Positions 43,595 to 52,708 of a stretch of DNA of 64,000 nt are shown here, in pieces. The notes below the pieces were generated by a model that did no database searches, was not told where the DNA came from, and saw only the letters and a program-made list of their open reading frames with translations. The translations under genes and the position numbers were made by a program. The first letter of the stretch is position 1. Each line of letters starts with the position of its first letter. The DNA is from Micromonospora sp. WMMD1120 (lineage in GTDB: Bacteria > Actinomycetota > Actinomycetes > Mycobacteriales > Micromonosporaceae), in assembly GCF_029626235.1 (NCBI RefSeq), contig NZ_JARUBO010000005.1:6730001-6794000 (forward strand), in the 5' to 3' direction.

Positions 43595-44698
43595 GTGAAA
43601 CGGCTGGGTGGCCTGATCCGGGACAACGGCCGAGGAGCTTGGCATCGGGTGCGTGACAACCTCCTGGTGGCGGCGCAGGCAGGGTTGGCCGCGACCCTGT
43701 CCTGGGTGGTGGCGCGGCAGTTGCTCGACAACTCGCAGCCGACCTTCGCGCCGGCCGCCGCGGTCGGCGTGATAGCCGCCGCGATGGGCAACCGCTTCCG
43801 CCGTGCGGTCGAACTGATCGGCGGGGTGGTACTCGGCCTTGTCATCGGCGATCTGCTCATCGCCCTGCTCGATACCGGGCCGCTACAGACGGGACTGATC
43901 GTCTTCTTGGCCGTCTCCGCGGCGGCAGCGGTTCGCGGCAGCGGCGCGTTGCTGGTTCAGGCCGGTGTCACCGGGGCACTGGTCGCCACGCTCACCCCCA
44001 CCGCGCCGAACGTCGAACTGCCACGGACGCTGAACGCGCTGGTCGGTGGCGTGGTCGGCCTCTTCGTGGTGCTGGTGCTGGCACCGCTCAACCCATTGCG
44101 GGCGGTCCGCCGGATCGCCGACCCCGCCCTGGACCGCTTCGCCGACGAGATGACCGCCGCGGCCGGCGCCCTCGCCAGCGGCGACGCCGCCGAGGCCGAA
44201 GCGGTGCTGGACCGGATGCGCGAAGCCGAAGCAACACTCGATCAACTACTCGAGGTCGTGACGGCGGCGGACGAGGTGGTGCGGCTCTCGCCACTACGAT
44301 GGCGGCGGCGCCGCGCGCTGGACGCCTACCGGGATGGTATCGAGCACATGGAACGGGCGTTCCGCAACAGCCGCGGCATGGTCCGCCGGATCAACACCAC
44401 GCTCCGGGACGGAGAGCCGGTACCCGCGGACCTGCCCGCCGGGGTCGAGCACTTCGGGGAGGCCGTCCGCCTGCTGCACCGCGAATTCCTGGCAACCCGG
44501 GAACCGGTGAAAGCCAGGGAACGTGCCCTCGAGTCGGTACGCGAGGCAGGCCGCGCCTATCGGCAGGGCCTCGGCTTCTCCGGAGCTATCGTGGCATCCC
44601 AGCTTCGCGCCGTCGCCAGCGACCTGCTCCGCGCGACTGGCCTGCCTCGGGACGAGGCTCGTAGCCTGGTCGGTCAGGCAGCCGCCACCGATGGGTGA
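43595..44698 (+). CDS. FUSC-family (aromatic acid exporter-like) membrane protein
   Basis: Predicted 367-residue protein. Six hydrophobic segments occupy residues 25-165 (AAVGVIAAAMGNRFRRAVELIGGV is the FUSC-type core). A long helical cytoplasmic domain follows (DEMTAAAGALASGDAAEAEAV onward). Family members export aromatic acids or belong to the ArAE/FUSC group. I selected the GTG at 43595 because GGAGGGGG lies about 8 bases before it; an earlier in-frame GTG at 43586 lies within that site. It stands alone, divergent from the LLM gene. Confidence 0.85.
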   Translation: MKRLGGLIRDNGRGAWHRVRDNLLVAAQAGLAATLSWVVARQLLDNSQPTFAPAAAVGVIAAAMGNRFRRAVELIGGVVLGLVIGDLLIALLDTGPLQTGLIVFLAVSAAAAVRGSGALLVQAGVTGALVATLTPTAPNVELPRTLNALVGGVVGLFVVLVLAPLNPLRAVRRIADPALDRFADEMTAAAGALASGDAAEAEAVLDRMREAEATLDQLLEVVTAADEVVRLSPLRWRRRRALDAYRDGIEHMERAFRNSRGMVRRINTTLRDGEPVPADLPAGVEHFGEAVRLLHREFLATREPVKARERALESVREAGRAYRQGLGFSGAIVASQLRAVASDLLRATGLPRDEARSLVGQAAATDG

Positions 44699-44705
44699 CC
44701 CGCGA

Positions 44706-44867
44706 TCACCACGTCGATTCCAGCTCGGCGCCTGGGCGGCGGACGCCGCGCCGAACTGACCCAGCGTAGGTGATGGTCGCGGCCACGAACAGCCGCACCC
44801 GGCGGATCAGCACCGCCCGTCGAGGCGGCGACGGCGTCGCGGTCAGCGGGATGCGTGGCGGGCTCAT
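44706..44867 (-). pseudogene. N-terminal remnant of a CDF transporter
   Basis: Fifty-three codons beginning MSPPRIPLTATPSPPRRAVL. They align with the start of the intact transporter at 2417 (MSLPLVDPGPVVPSPARRQML; both then RRVRL.VAATI.Y) but break off after the first membrane segment into unrelated sequence and a stop. The remaining 190 or so codons are missing. Confidence 0.88.
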
Positions 44868-45160
44868 CAGCGGCAGCCCTCGGCCTCGGTGCTCGGGCAG
44901 GCGGCCGGGTCGACCGCGAGGACGAGATCGAGGAGATCCCCCAAGGCGTGCGAGAGGCGCGCGTCGGCGAATTCGTAGCGCGACCGTCGGCCCTCGGGCA
45001 CGGCGACGACCAGGCCGCAGCCGCGCAGACAGGCCAGGTGGTTGGACACGTTCTGCCTGCTCGTGCCCAGCAGGTCGGCGAGGTCTGCCGGATAGCCGGG
45101 GCCGTCGCGCGGTGCAAGCAGGAGCCGGGCTGGGCAGGAGGCGGCAATTGCGCTGGTCAA
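44867..45160 (-). pseudogene. Decayed ArsR regulator, second copy
   Basis: Ninety-seven codons in frame, homologous from ARLLLA onward to the intact ArsR at 2417-2746 (PGYPADLADLLGTSRQNVSN; HLACLRGCGLVVAVPEGRR). The first 20 or so residues are replaced by unrelated sequence and only a TTG is available as start. The C-terminus ends CPSTEAEGCR rather than EKGCC, losing one Cys. The TGATG junction to the CDF remnant is preserved. It is probably inactive, though the DNA-binding core is intact and a truncated product is conceivable. Confidence 0.8.
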
Positions 45161-45365
45161 GAACTTCTGCCGCAGGCGATTGGCTGTACTGACCCGTGAG
45201 GTTGGGGACGCGGCCACACCGCGCCCGATACACTCAGATCGCTGTCGATGGTTGTGAGCAAGCCAGAGGTCAGGGCACGCACGCCGCTCTACACCAACGC
45301 CAGTACGGGTAGGCGACCAAGCTGACGCCCCATCCACATGCCCTGAGCAGAGAGAAGGGGGCGGC

Positions 45366-46448
45366 GTGGCCGCATCCGAGCCCACCACCTCGTCGAGCAC
45401 CAGCACAGCCCCCGACGCGCCCGTCGACACAGACGGCACGCGGCCAGGCACCACCACTGCTCCGCATGACCATGGCCACCCACCCCCTTCCCTCTTCGCC
45501 GGCCGGATCGGTTCGGTCGAGGTCCTCGCCGCCGTACTCGTGCTGCTCATCTTCCTGCGCGACCCCCTGGCGAGGCTGCTGTCCGCGCCCTCGCTGGCGA
45601 CCTGGACGACGGTGTTCGTCTCCGTGATGGTGCAGGCCGTGCCATTCCTCGTCTTCGGTGTGCTGCTGTCCGCCGCCATCGCGGTGTTCGTACCCCGCTC
45701 CTTCTGGGCTCGGGCCCTGCCGAAGCACCCGGCCCTCGCCGTCCCGGTCGCCAGCGCCGCCGGGGTGATCCTGCCCGGGTGCGAGTGCGGGGCCGTACCG
45801 ATCGCAGGCTCTCTGATCCGCCGCGGCGTCACGCCGGCGGCGGCGCTGGCGTTCCTGCTCGCGGCGCCGGCGATCAACCCGATCGTCCTCGCCGCCACCG
45901 CTGTGGCCTTCCCCAACAATCCCGAGATGGTCCTCGCCCGCGCTGTCGCCAGCCTCGTCGTCGCCATGGTCATGGGCTGGCTCTGGCTACGCCTGGGCCG
46001 CACCGACTGGATCCGACTCCCGCACCGACCCGACCTGGACGGGCTCCGACGCGGGGAAGCGTTCTGGTCCGCCGTACGGCACGACGTGGCCCACGCCGGC
46101 GGGTTCCTCGTCATCGGCGCGATGGCCGCCGCCACCATCAACGTCGTCGTCCCCGAACAGTGGCTGCAGACCCTCGCCGACCAGCCGGTGCTCTCCGTGC
46201 TCGCCCTGGCCGCGCTCGCCGTCCTGCTGTCCATCTGCTCCGAGGCGGACGCGTTCGTCGCCGCGTCACTGTCACAGTTCTCCCTCACCGCCCGACTGGC
46301 CTTCCTGGTGGTCGGCCCGATGGTCGACCTGAAACTCATCTCCATGCAGGCCGGCATCTTCGGCCGACGCTTCGCCGCCCGATTCGCGCCGGCCACCTTC
46401 ACGGTCGCCGTCGCGGTCGCCGTCACCACCGGGATGGTGCTGCTGTGA
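45366..46448 (+). CDS. YraQ/YcgR-type permease (PF03773)
   Basis: Predicted 360-residue membrane protein with eight to nine helices and a His-containing N-terminal tail (APHDHGHPPP). The core motif GVILPGCECGAVPIAGSLIRRGV with its Cys pair is the family signature; a second acidic/Cys site is SICSEADAFVAASL. Family members pair with a TIGR03943/DUF1980 protein, as here, and are suspected metal or thiol transporters. GTG at 45366 is the likely start, behind AAGGGGGCGGC. A nearly identical promoter plus start region survives as a relic at 31743-31838. Confidence 0.9.
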   Translation: MAASEPTTSSSTSTAPDAPVDTDGTRPGTTTAPHDHGHPPPSLFAGRIGSVEVLAAVLVLLIFLRDPLARLLSAPSLATWTTVFVSVMVQAVPFLVFGVLLSAAIAVFVPRSFWARALPKHPALAVPVASAAGVILPGCECGAVPIAGSLIRRGVTPAAALAFLLAAPAINPIVLAATAVAFPNNPEMVLARAVASLVVAMVMGWLWLRLGRTDWIRLPHRPDLDGLRRGEAFWSAVRHDVAHAGGFLVIGAMAAATINVVVPEQWLQTLADQPVLSVLALAALAVLLSICSEADAFVAASLSQFSLTARLAFLVVGPMVDLKLISMQAGIFGRRFAARFAPATFTVAVAVAVTTGMVLL

Positions 46449-47167
46449 ACCGGATGGCCCAGGCCTGCATCATGATCTTCTTCGGTGCGGCGGTCCTGCA
46501 CGCCAGCGTCACCGACCTCTACCTGCGCTACGTCAAGGAAGGGCTGCGCCCGTTCCTCATCGCCGCCAGCCTGCTGCTGATCGCCGCCGCGGTGATGACC
46601 CTCTGGTACGACCTACGTCCCCGAGCCGACGTGCCCGAAGATCACCACGACGAGCACACCCACCGCGAACCGCGAGTTGCCTGGCTGCTCCTGCTACCCG
46701 CTCTCGGGCTACTGCTGGTGACTCCACCCGCCCTCGGCTCGTACGCCGCCGGCCAGGCGGGCACCGCACTGACCGCTCAGCAGGACTACGACGACGACTA
46801 CCCTCCCCTGCCCGCCGGTGATCCGGTCACGACCACCGTCTTCGACTACGCCGCCCGAGCGCTGTTCGACAAGGGTCAGTCGATCGGCGACCGCCGGATC
46901 CAGCTCACCGGCTTCATCACCCCCGGACCCGACGGACAACCGATCCTCGCCCGCATGATCCTGTCCTGCTGCGCCGCCGACGGCCGACCCGTCAAACTCG
47001 GCATGGCCGGCAACGCACCCACCGGCCTGGCGGACGACACCTGGATCCAGGTCACCGGCCGCTACACCGACCGCGTCACCCGTGATCCCGTCAACGACGA
47101 AGAGATCCCCTACATCGACGTCGAATCCTGGCGGCAGGTGACCGCTCCCAAGGACCCGTACGAGTAG
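46445..47167 (+). CDS. TIGR03943-family protein, permease partner
   Basis: Predicted 240-residue protein. Two membrane segments lie at the N-terminus, then a His-rich stretch (DHHDEHTHRE), a third helix (VAWLLLLPALGLLLVTPPALG), and a soluble C-terminal domain with RIQLTGFITP and ARMILSCCAADGRPVKLGM, whose Cys pair may bind metal. The GTG start overlaps the permease stop (GTGA). These two-gene sets are conserved from Firmicutes (YcgR/YcgQ) to actinobacteria; their substrate is unproven. Confidence 0.9.
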   Translation: MNRMAQACIMIFFGAAVLHASVTDLYLRYVKEGLRPFLIAASLLLIAAAVMTLWYDLRPRADVPEDHHDEHTHREPRVAWLLLLPALGLLLVTPPALGSYAAGQAGTALTAQQDYDDDYPPLPAGDPVTTTVFDYAARALFDKGQSIGDRRIQLTGFITPGPDGQPILARMILSCCAADGRPVKLGMAGNAPTGLADDTWIQVTGRYTDRVTRDPVNDEEIPYIDVESWRQVTAPKDPYE

Positions 47168-47281
47168 CTGCCCGCACCGCCGACCGAGGACAACCCGAGG
47201 TGGGCACATGGCCGGACCGCGACGTGCACGATGCCTACGCGAGGCCCGCCTTCGGCTTCGACGACGACGTCACCGGCTGAG

Positions 47282-47626
47282 CTACGCGGGAGCGTTGCGC
47301 AGTTCGGCGGCCATCGCGGCCGAGTAGTGGTCGAGCCCGACGCCCTCGACGATGATCACCTCGCCCTCCAGGTGGTTTGCCCGCAGCGGCAGGATCGCCT
47401 GGTAGGCCGCCGACTCGTACCACTCACGCGCGTTCCGCACCGACGGGAACTCGAGCATCACGACGCTCCCGGGCCAGCTACCCTCGCGGACGTCGACCGG
47501 CCCGCCGTGCACGACGAAGCGACCGGAGAACGGGTCCATCGTCGCCTGGACCCGCTCCATGTACTCCAGCACCTGCGGGTGAAGCTGCTCCGGGTCACGC
47601 AGATGCGCGATCACGTAGGCGGTCAT
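47282..47626 (-). CDS. DUF1330 family protein
   Basis: Predicted 114-residue dimeric alpha/beta-barrel protein: MTAYVIAHLRDPEQLHPQVL, VHGGPVDVREGSWPG, VMLEFPSVRNAREWYESAAY. The FPS...WYxSxxYQ block is the DUF1330 signature. Function unknown; related folds are small monooxygenases or stress-inducible proteins. ATG at 47626 follows GAGAGAGA. It is convergent with the TIGR03943 gene and divergent from the MMPL gene. Confidence 0.9.
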   Translation of the reverse strand: MTAYVIAHLRDPEQLHPQVLEYMERVQATMDPFSGRFVVHGGPVDVREGSWPGSVVMLEFPSVRNAREWYESAAYQAILPLRANHLEGEVIIVEGVGLDHYSAAMAAELRNAPA

Positions 47627-47795
47627 GGTTTCTCTCTCTGTTGCGTCGACGACCGAGGCTGGCTGAGCCGCCCGACGACGAACCCGCGCCGGTGGCCAAC
47701 CGGCCTGAGCGCCCTTCTAACAGTCGTCTCAGATTCGCTCGGTACGAAGGTCGGCATCCAGACAAGTGGTGTGACCCGTTCGTAGGAGGCTAGTG

Positions 47796-49943
47796 ATGGC
47801 AGTCGACACAGCGCCGCCCGGGGAAGCGCCGGCCGGTCGGTTGGCAGGCCGGTGGGTGCCGTGGTTGGTGATCGGCCTGTGGGTGGCGCTGGCGACGGTC
47901 ATGGTGCCGTTGAGCGGAAAGCTGAGCTCGGTCACCACCGACAGAGCCGTGGACACGCTGCCGGCCGGTGCCGAATCCACCAGGGTGGCGGTGCTGGAGG
48001 ACAGTCTCCCCGGCGGTGAGGACAACACGTTCGTCTTCGTGTACCACCGCGCCGGCGGCATGACCGAGGCCGACCGCGCGACTGTCGAGCGCCACCACGA
48101 CACCCTTACCAGGCGGTACCCGCCGAAGGTGGCGGCCCCGGCCGGCGAGGACGACGAGGGCCCGCCGACGAGACTCTCCACCAACGGCAGGGCGATGATG
48201 TTCACCCTCGACGTGAGCACGACCTACGGCGCACCGGAGGCCATCGTCGGCCCGTTGCGGGACGCCGTGGAGGACCGCCCCGCCGGCCTGGAGCTCGACG
48301 TGACCGGCCCGGCCGCGATCGACGGCGACATGGACGCCGTCTTCGACGGCATCGACCTGCAGGTCTTCCTCACCACGGTCATCGTCGTCACGCTCCTGCT
48401 CATCCTCACCTACCGCAGCCCGGTGTTGTGGTTCATCCCGCTGGTGGTCGTGAGCGCGGCGGCACTGATGGCGATGGCGACCGTCTACCTGCTCGTCAGA
48501 GGCTTCGGCATCGTGGTCAACGACCAGAACTCGGCGCTGCTGACGATCCTGGTATTCGGCGTCGGCACGGACTACGCGCTGTTGCTCATCGCTCGGTATC
48601 GGGAGGCACTGCACCACCACGAGAACGTCCGGGTTGCGATGGTCCACGCGTTGCGCGGCGCGGCGCCGGCGATCGTCGCCTCCGCGGCCACCGTGGTCGC
48701 CGGCCTGCTCTGCCTGCTCGTCGCGGACCTGAACAGCACCAGCGGGCTGGGCCCGATCGGTGCGGCCGGCATTCTGTGCTCGCTGGTGGCCATGCTGACG
48801 CTGTTCCCGGCGGTGCTCGTGGTGCTCGGCAGGCGGATCTTCTGGCCGGCCGTCCCGCGGTTCAGCACGAGCGTGGAGGAGAAGCCGGGGCTGTGGGGGC
48901 GGCTCGGCGCCGCCATCAACCGCCGCAGGTGGGTGGCGACGCTCGGCTCGCTCGGAGTCCTCGGCGTGCTCGCCCTCGGGCTGGCGGGCAATACCGGCCC
49001 CCTGCGGGAGCAGGACCAGTTCCTGTCCGCGCCGGAGTCGGTCACCGGCTTCACCGTTCTCCGCCAACACTTCCCGGAGCTCGGCGGCCAGCCGATGACG
49101 ATCTTCGTGCGGCCGGCGTACCAGGAGCGGGTGCTCGACGTCGCCACGGACACCCGCGGTGTGGCCATGTCCATCCCGGGTCAAACCAGCGGTGGCTGGG
49201 CCGACATCTCCGTGTTCCCGACGGACGCGCCGGACACCGTCGCGGAGTACGACACGATCAAGCGGGTACGCACCGCCGTGCACGCGGTGAGCGGGGCGGA
49301 GGCGATCGTCGGCGGGCCGAGTGCGGAGAACCTCGACACCGAGGTGACCACCAGCCGCGACGAGAAGCTGGTGATCCCGCTGGTGCTCGCCGTCGTCCTG
49401 ATCGTGCTCGGGCTGCTGCTGCGCGCGATAGTGGCCCCGCTGGTCCTGATGGCCACCGTGGTCGTGTCATTCGCCGCGGCATTCGGCGGTAGCGTGTTCG
49501 TCTTCGACACGATCCTCGGGTTCGAGGGGATCGACTATTCGGTGCCGCTGCTGGCATTCCTGTTCCTGGTGGCGCTCGGCGTCGACTACAACATCTTCCT
49601 GGCCAGTCGTGCCCGGGAGGAGGCCGTACGTCTCGGCACCAGAGACGGCATGCGCAAAGCCCTCTCCGCCACCGGTGGCGTCATCACCTCGGCGGGCCTG
49701 GTCCTGGCCGCCACGTTCGCGGTCCTCGTCTCACTTCCGCTGGTGATGCTGATCGAGGTCGGGTTCCTGGTCGCCTTCGGCGTGCTGCTCGACGCCCTGC
49801 TGGTGCGGTCGGTCCTGGTGCCCGCCCTCACCCTGCTGATCGGCCGGCGGATGTGGTGGCCGAGCCGACTGTCCCGACCGGTGGAGCCGCCGGACGGGCG
49901 ACAGTCGCCCGCCGACGACGAGGAGCCCGCGCTGCAACGGTGA
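47796..49943 (+). CDS. MMPL/RND-family membrane transporter
   Basis: Predicted 715-residue transporter with the RND duplication: helix 1 (VPWLVIGLWVALATVMVP), an extracytoplasmic loop, helices 2-6 (VFLTTVIVVTLLLILTYRS; FGVGTDYALLLIARYREAL), then the second half with a further loop and LFLVALGVDYNIFLASRAREEA. The two GVDYN/GTDYA motifs hold the Asp-Tyr pairs needed for proton coupling. Such proteins export lipids or drugs. ATG at 47796 follows AGGAGG. It stands alone and ends at a bidirectional terminator. Confidence 0.93.
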   Translation: MAVDTAPPGEAPAGRLAGRWVPWLVIGLWVALATVMVPLSGKLSSVTTDRAVDTLPAGAESTRVAVLEDSLPGGEDNTFVFVYHRAGGMTEADRATVERHHDTLTRRYPPKVAAPAGEDDEGPPTRLSTNGRAMMFTLDVSTTYGAPEAIVGPLRDAVEDRPAGLELDVTGPAAIDGDMDAVFDGIDLQVFLTTVIVVTLLLILTYRSPVLWFIPLVVVSAAALMAMATVYLLVRGFGIVVNDQNSALLTILVFGVGTDYALLLIARYREALHHHENVRVAMVHALRGAAPAIVASAATVVAGLLCLLVADLNSTSGLGPIGAAGILCSLVAMLTLFPAVLVVLGRRIFWPAVPRFSTSVEEKPGLWGRLGAAINRRRWVATLGSLGVLGVLALGLAGNTGPLREQDQFLSAPESVTGFTVLRQHFPELGGQPMTIFVRPAYQERVLDVATDTRGVAMSIPGQTSGGWADISVFPTDAPDTVAEYDTIKRVRTAVHAVSGAEAIVGGPSAENLDTEVTTSRDEKLVIPLVLAVVLIVLGLLLRAIVAPLVLMATVVVSFAAAFGGSVFVFDTILGFEGIDYSVPLLAFLFLVALGVDYNIFLASRAREEAVRLGTRDGMRKALSATGGVITSAGLVLAATFAVLVSLPLVMLIEVGFLVAFGVLLDALLVRSVLVPALTLLIGRRMWWPSRLSRPVEPPDGRQSPADDEEPALQR

Positions 49944-49961
49944 GCGCGGCGGCACGAGCGA

Positions 49962-49995
49962 GATCCGGGACGGAGCCGCTGGCCCGTCCCGGATC
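49962..49995. terminator. Bidirectional terminator
   Basis: GATCCGGGACGG (49962-49973) pairs with CCGTCCCGGATC (49984-49995), followed by gtttc. It lies between the converging MMPL and histidine-kinase genes and should stop transcription from both sides. Confidence 0.8.
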
Positions 49996-49998
49996 GTT

Positions 49999-51435
49999 TC
50001 ATGACCCTGCGGTGGGCCAGGTGATTCGACCGGGCGGGGCCGCAGCCGGAAGGTCGACCCGAAGCAGCGCGCCACCGCGTCCGGAGCGGGCGACGGTGGC
50101 CCGGCCGCCGTGGGCGTCGACGACCCGCTGGACGATCGACAGCCCGAGACCGGATCCTGGCAACGCCCGGGCGCTGTCGGCACGGTAGAACCTGTCGAAC
50201 ACCCGCGGTACGTCGGCGGCGTCGATGCCCGGTCCGGCGTCGTCGACCTCAAGCACCGCCGACGCGCCCTCGGCGCGGAGCCGGACCTGGACCGGTTGGT
50301 CCGCGGGGGACCACTTGCCGGCGTTGTCGATGAGGTTGAGCACCGCCCGTTGGAGCGCAGCGGGACGGCCGCTCACCCACACGGAGGTGACGTCGAGCGC
50401 GACCTCGATGTCGGGCACCCGGGAACGCGCCCGGGTCGCGGCGGCCACCACCACGTCGGCGAGGTCGAGCAGCTCGGTGTCTTCGTCGCTGACGTCACCG
50501 CGCGCCAGGTCGGTCAGCTCGGCGGCGAGGGTGCTCAACTCGGCTACCTGGGCGCCGAGGTCGTTGAGCAGCCGGGTCCGGCTCTCCGCCGGCAGTGCGC
50601 TGTCCAGGGTGCCGCGCCGATCGAGCCGCAGCAGCAGCTCGACGTTGAGGCGCAGGCTGGTGAGCGGGGTCTTGAGCTCGTGGGCGGCGTCCTCGGCAAG
50701 CAGCCGCTGGGCCTGCCGGGAGTCCCGCAGCGCGGCGAGCATGTCGTTGATCGACTGGATCAGCCGACGGATCTCCCCACCGCCCTCATCCGGGATGCGG
50801 CCGTCGAGATCCCGGGTGTGCGCGACATGCACCGCGGCGGCGGTCAGTCGGTCGATCGGTGCCAGCCCGGTCCGCGCCACGGTCCGCCCGACAAGGGCGC
50901 CGCCGACCACGCAGAGCAGCCCGATCAGCAGCATGCCGAACCCGAACTGGTTGATCGGGCTGTCGTCGGCGACGCTGGCCACCTGAACCGCGCCGTCGCC
51001 CGCCCGGAGCGTGTAGATGAGGTAGCCGTCCTCGTCGATGCCGTTCGACTCCATCAGGTCGACCGAGCCGCCCTGCGCGACGCGCCCGGCCTGCTCGCTG
51101 ACCGGGGGCAGCGCGGGTTGGCCGGCCGGCGTCCGGGTCGAGCCGTCGGGCAGGATGACCCGCACCAGTCGACCGGACCCGGGATACGGCGGTAGCTGGA
51201 CCTGCGCCAGAGCGGCGCGCTCGGCGTTCGCCGCCAGGACGCGGGAGTCGGCGCGCAGCTGGTCCTCGGCGGTGTCCCGCAACTGCCAGTCCAGCAGCTC
51301 GCTGGCCACCTGGAAGGCCATGAACACGCTGACGGCGATGGCCGTCGCCGCGATCACGGTCAGCCTGGTCCGCAGTGACCGCCGGCGCCACCATCGGGTC
51401 AGCCGGCGCGGTTCCCGGCCGGCGGGCCTGCTCAC
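49999..51435 (-). CDS. Sensor histidine kinase (MprB-like layout)
   Basis: Predicted 478-residue membrane kinase. Helix 1 ([19 protein letters not shown]), an extracytoplasmic sensor of about 120 residues, helix 2 ([18 protein letters not shown]) and HAMP are followed by DHp with the phosphorylated His in [13 protein letters not shown]. The ATPase domain has N-box [26 protein letters not shown] and GSGLGLSIV. It starts with GTG overlapping the response-regulator stop. The signal is unknown; the layout matches envelope-stress kinases of actinobacteria. Confidence 0.94.
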   Translation of the reverse strand: MSRPAGREPRRLTRWWRRRSLRTRLTVIAATAIAVSVFMAFQVASELLDWQLRDTAEDQLRADSRVLAANAERAALAQVQLPPYPGSGRLVRVILPDGSTRTPAGQPALPPVSEQAGRVAQGGSVDLMESNGIDEDGYLIYTLRAGDGAVQVASVADDSPINQFGFGMLLIGLLCVVGGALVGRTVARTGLAPIDRLTAAAVHVAHTRDLDGRIPDEGGGEIRRLIQSINDMLAALRDSRQAQRLLAEDAAHELKTPLTSLRLNVELLLRLDRRGTLDSALPAESRTRLLNDLGAQVAELSTLAAELTDLARGDVSDEDTELLDLADVVVAAATRARSRVPDIEVALDVTSVWVSGRPAALQRAVLNLIDNAGKWSPADQPVQVRLRAEGASAVLEVDDAGPGIDAADVPRVFDRFYRADSARALPGSGLGLSIVQRVVDAHGGRATVARSGRGGALLRVDLPAAAPPGRITWPTAGS

Positions 51436-52124
51436 GGAGGAGTTTCCCGCAACGTGTATCCCAGGCCGCGCAGCGTGTAGATCAATCGCGGCTCACCCTC
51501 GGCCTCCATCTTGCGGCGCAGGTAGCTCACGTACACCTGGAGGTTGTTGGCGGTGGCGCTCATGTCGAAGCCCCAGATCGCCTCGAACAGCGCGTCGCGG
51601 GTCAACACCCGGGTCGCGTTGCGCACGAGGACCTCCAGGAGAGAGAACTCGGTCCGGGTCAGGCGCAGCGGCCGCCCGCCCCGCCACGCCTCGAACCTGT
51701 CAAGATCGATCCGGACGTCGGCGTACGACAGGACCGGCGACTCCTCGCCGGCCGGCGCACGCCGACGCAGCAGGGCCCGCACCCGGGCCAGCAACTCCTC
51801 GGTGGCGAACGGCTTGGGCAGGTAGTCGTCGGCACCCGCGTCCAGCCCCGCGACCCGGTCCGAGACCTGGTCACGGGCGGTCAGCATCAGCACCGGCAGA
51901 TCCCGACCCGCCGCCCGCAACCGCCGGCAGGTCTCCAACCCGCCGAGGCGGGGCATCATCACGTCGAGGATCAGCAGATCCAGCGTGTCACCGCCGACCC
52001 CACCGACCCCGTCGAGCACGGCGAGACCGTTGGCGACGGTGCTGGTCTCGTAACCCTCGACCTGGAGAACCCGCTCCAGCGACTCGCGGATGGCCGTGTC
52101 ATCATCCGCGATCATGATGCGCAC
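51432..52124 (-). CDS. OmpR-family response regulator
   Basis: Predicted 230-residue regulator. The receiver has the acidic pocket (MIADDDT), phospho-acceptor Asp54 in [12 protein letters not shown], the conserved Thr in MLTARD and Lys in PKPF. A winged-helix output domain follows ([37 protein letters not shown]). GTG at 52124 gives the family start MRIMIADDD and has AAGGGG upstream. It is coupled to the kinase by a GTGA overlap. Target genes are not evident; the MMPL exporter next door is a candidate by position. Confidence 0.94.
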   Translation of the reverse strand: MRIMIADDDTAIRESLERVLQVEGYETSTVANGLAVLDGVGGVGGDTLDLLILDVMMPRLGGLETCRRLRAAGRDLPVLMLTARDQVSDRVAGLDAGADDYLPKPFATEELLARVRALLRRRAPAGEESPVLSYADVRIDLDRFEAWRGGRPLRLTRTEFSLLEVLVRNATRVLTRDALFEAIWGFDMSATANNLQVYVSYLRRKMEAEGEPRLIYTLRGLGYTLRETPP

Positions 52125-52221
52125 GCCGGGGCACCCCTTCCGGTAGATGCTTCTGCCGCTCATTGTCCCCGATCAACCTGAGGCCATGATTCGAAAGGTC
52201 TGGGTGGGCTCCCAGCCTTTG

Positions 52222-52386
52222 TCAGCCAGGCAAACCGCCGTTAGATGGGTCCGCCACCCCCGAATCGACAAACCGCACGTCGCGGTACACGTCGATGCCG
52301 TTGCCGTCCGGCAGCCGGGCGTCGAGCACCGCGACGTCGGGCCGCACCTGTGCAGCCGGCTCACACGGGGCCGGTTGGTCCTGCAC
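52222..52386 (-). pseudogene. Fragment of a DevR/DosR-like response-regulator receiver domain
   Basis: Fifty-four codons between an in-frame TAG and a TGA. The middle reads VRPDVAVLDARLPDGNGIDV then YRDVR, matching the phosphorylation region of NarL/DevR-type receivers (DVAVLDxRLPDGxGIxxCR). Sequence on both sides does not match the family, and no DNA-binding domain is present. It lies just before a Usp gene and the low-oxygen metabolism block, where a dormancy regulator would be expected. A relic, not a working gene. Confidence 0.75.
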
Positions 52387-52708
52387 CAGCTAGGCCGGCA
52401 GAGGGCCGGAGGGCCTGCGGTGACGGGACCTCACGCTCTACCCCGTGGGCGTAGGCAATCCGAGGATGAAACAGGACGTGAGAGGAGCCCGCCACGAGGG
52501 CCACGAAGACCGCCGCGCACCGACAGCACGGCATGCAGCCGGATGCTCGAGGTCGCGCGACCACAGCACTGATGGTGTTCGGCAGCCGCAGGCACGGCGG
52601 GTATGCCAGCTTGTGGCCGGGCTCGGTGACCCGGCGGGTGGTCACCCACGCGCCCCGCCGTGCTGCGCGGGATGAAGCGGCTGGCCGTACCGAGAAAGGA
52701 GTCACGTC
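52387..52708. other. Intergenic region upstream of usp
   Basis: About 320 bases without a recognisable gene. It should contain the usp promoter. I looked for a GGGAC...GTCCC element of the DevR type and did not find a convincing one. Confidence 0.4.

Noticed and set aside
47200..47280. Short peptide frame after the TIGR03943 gene
   Set aside because: About 25 codons ending FGFDDDVTG without a ribosome site; too short to judge, perhaps a gene-end relic.
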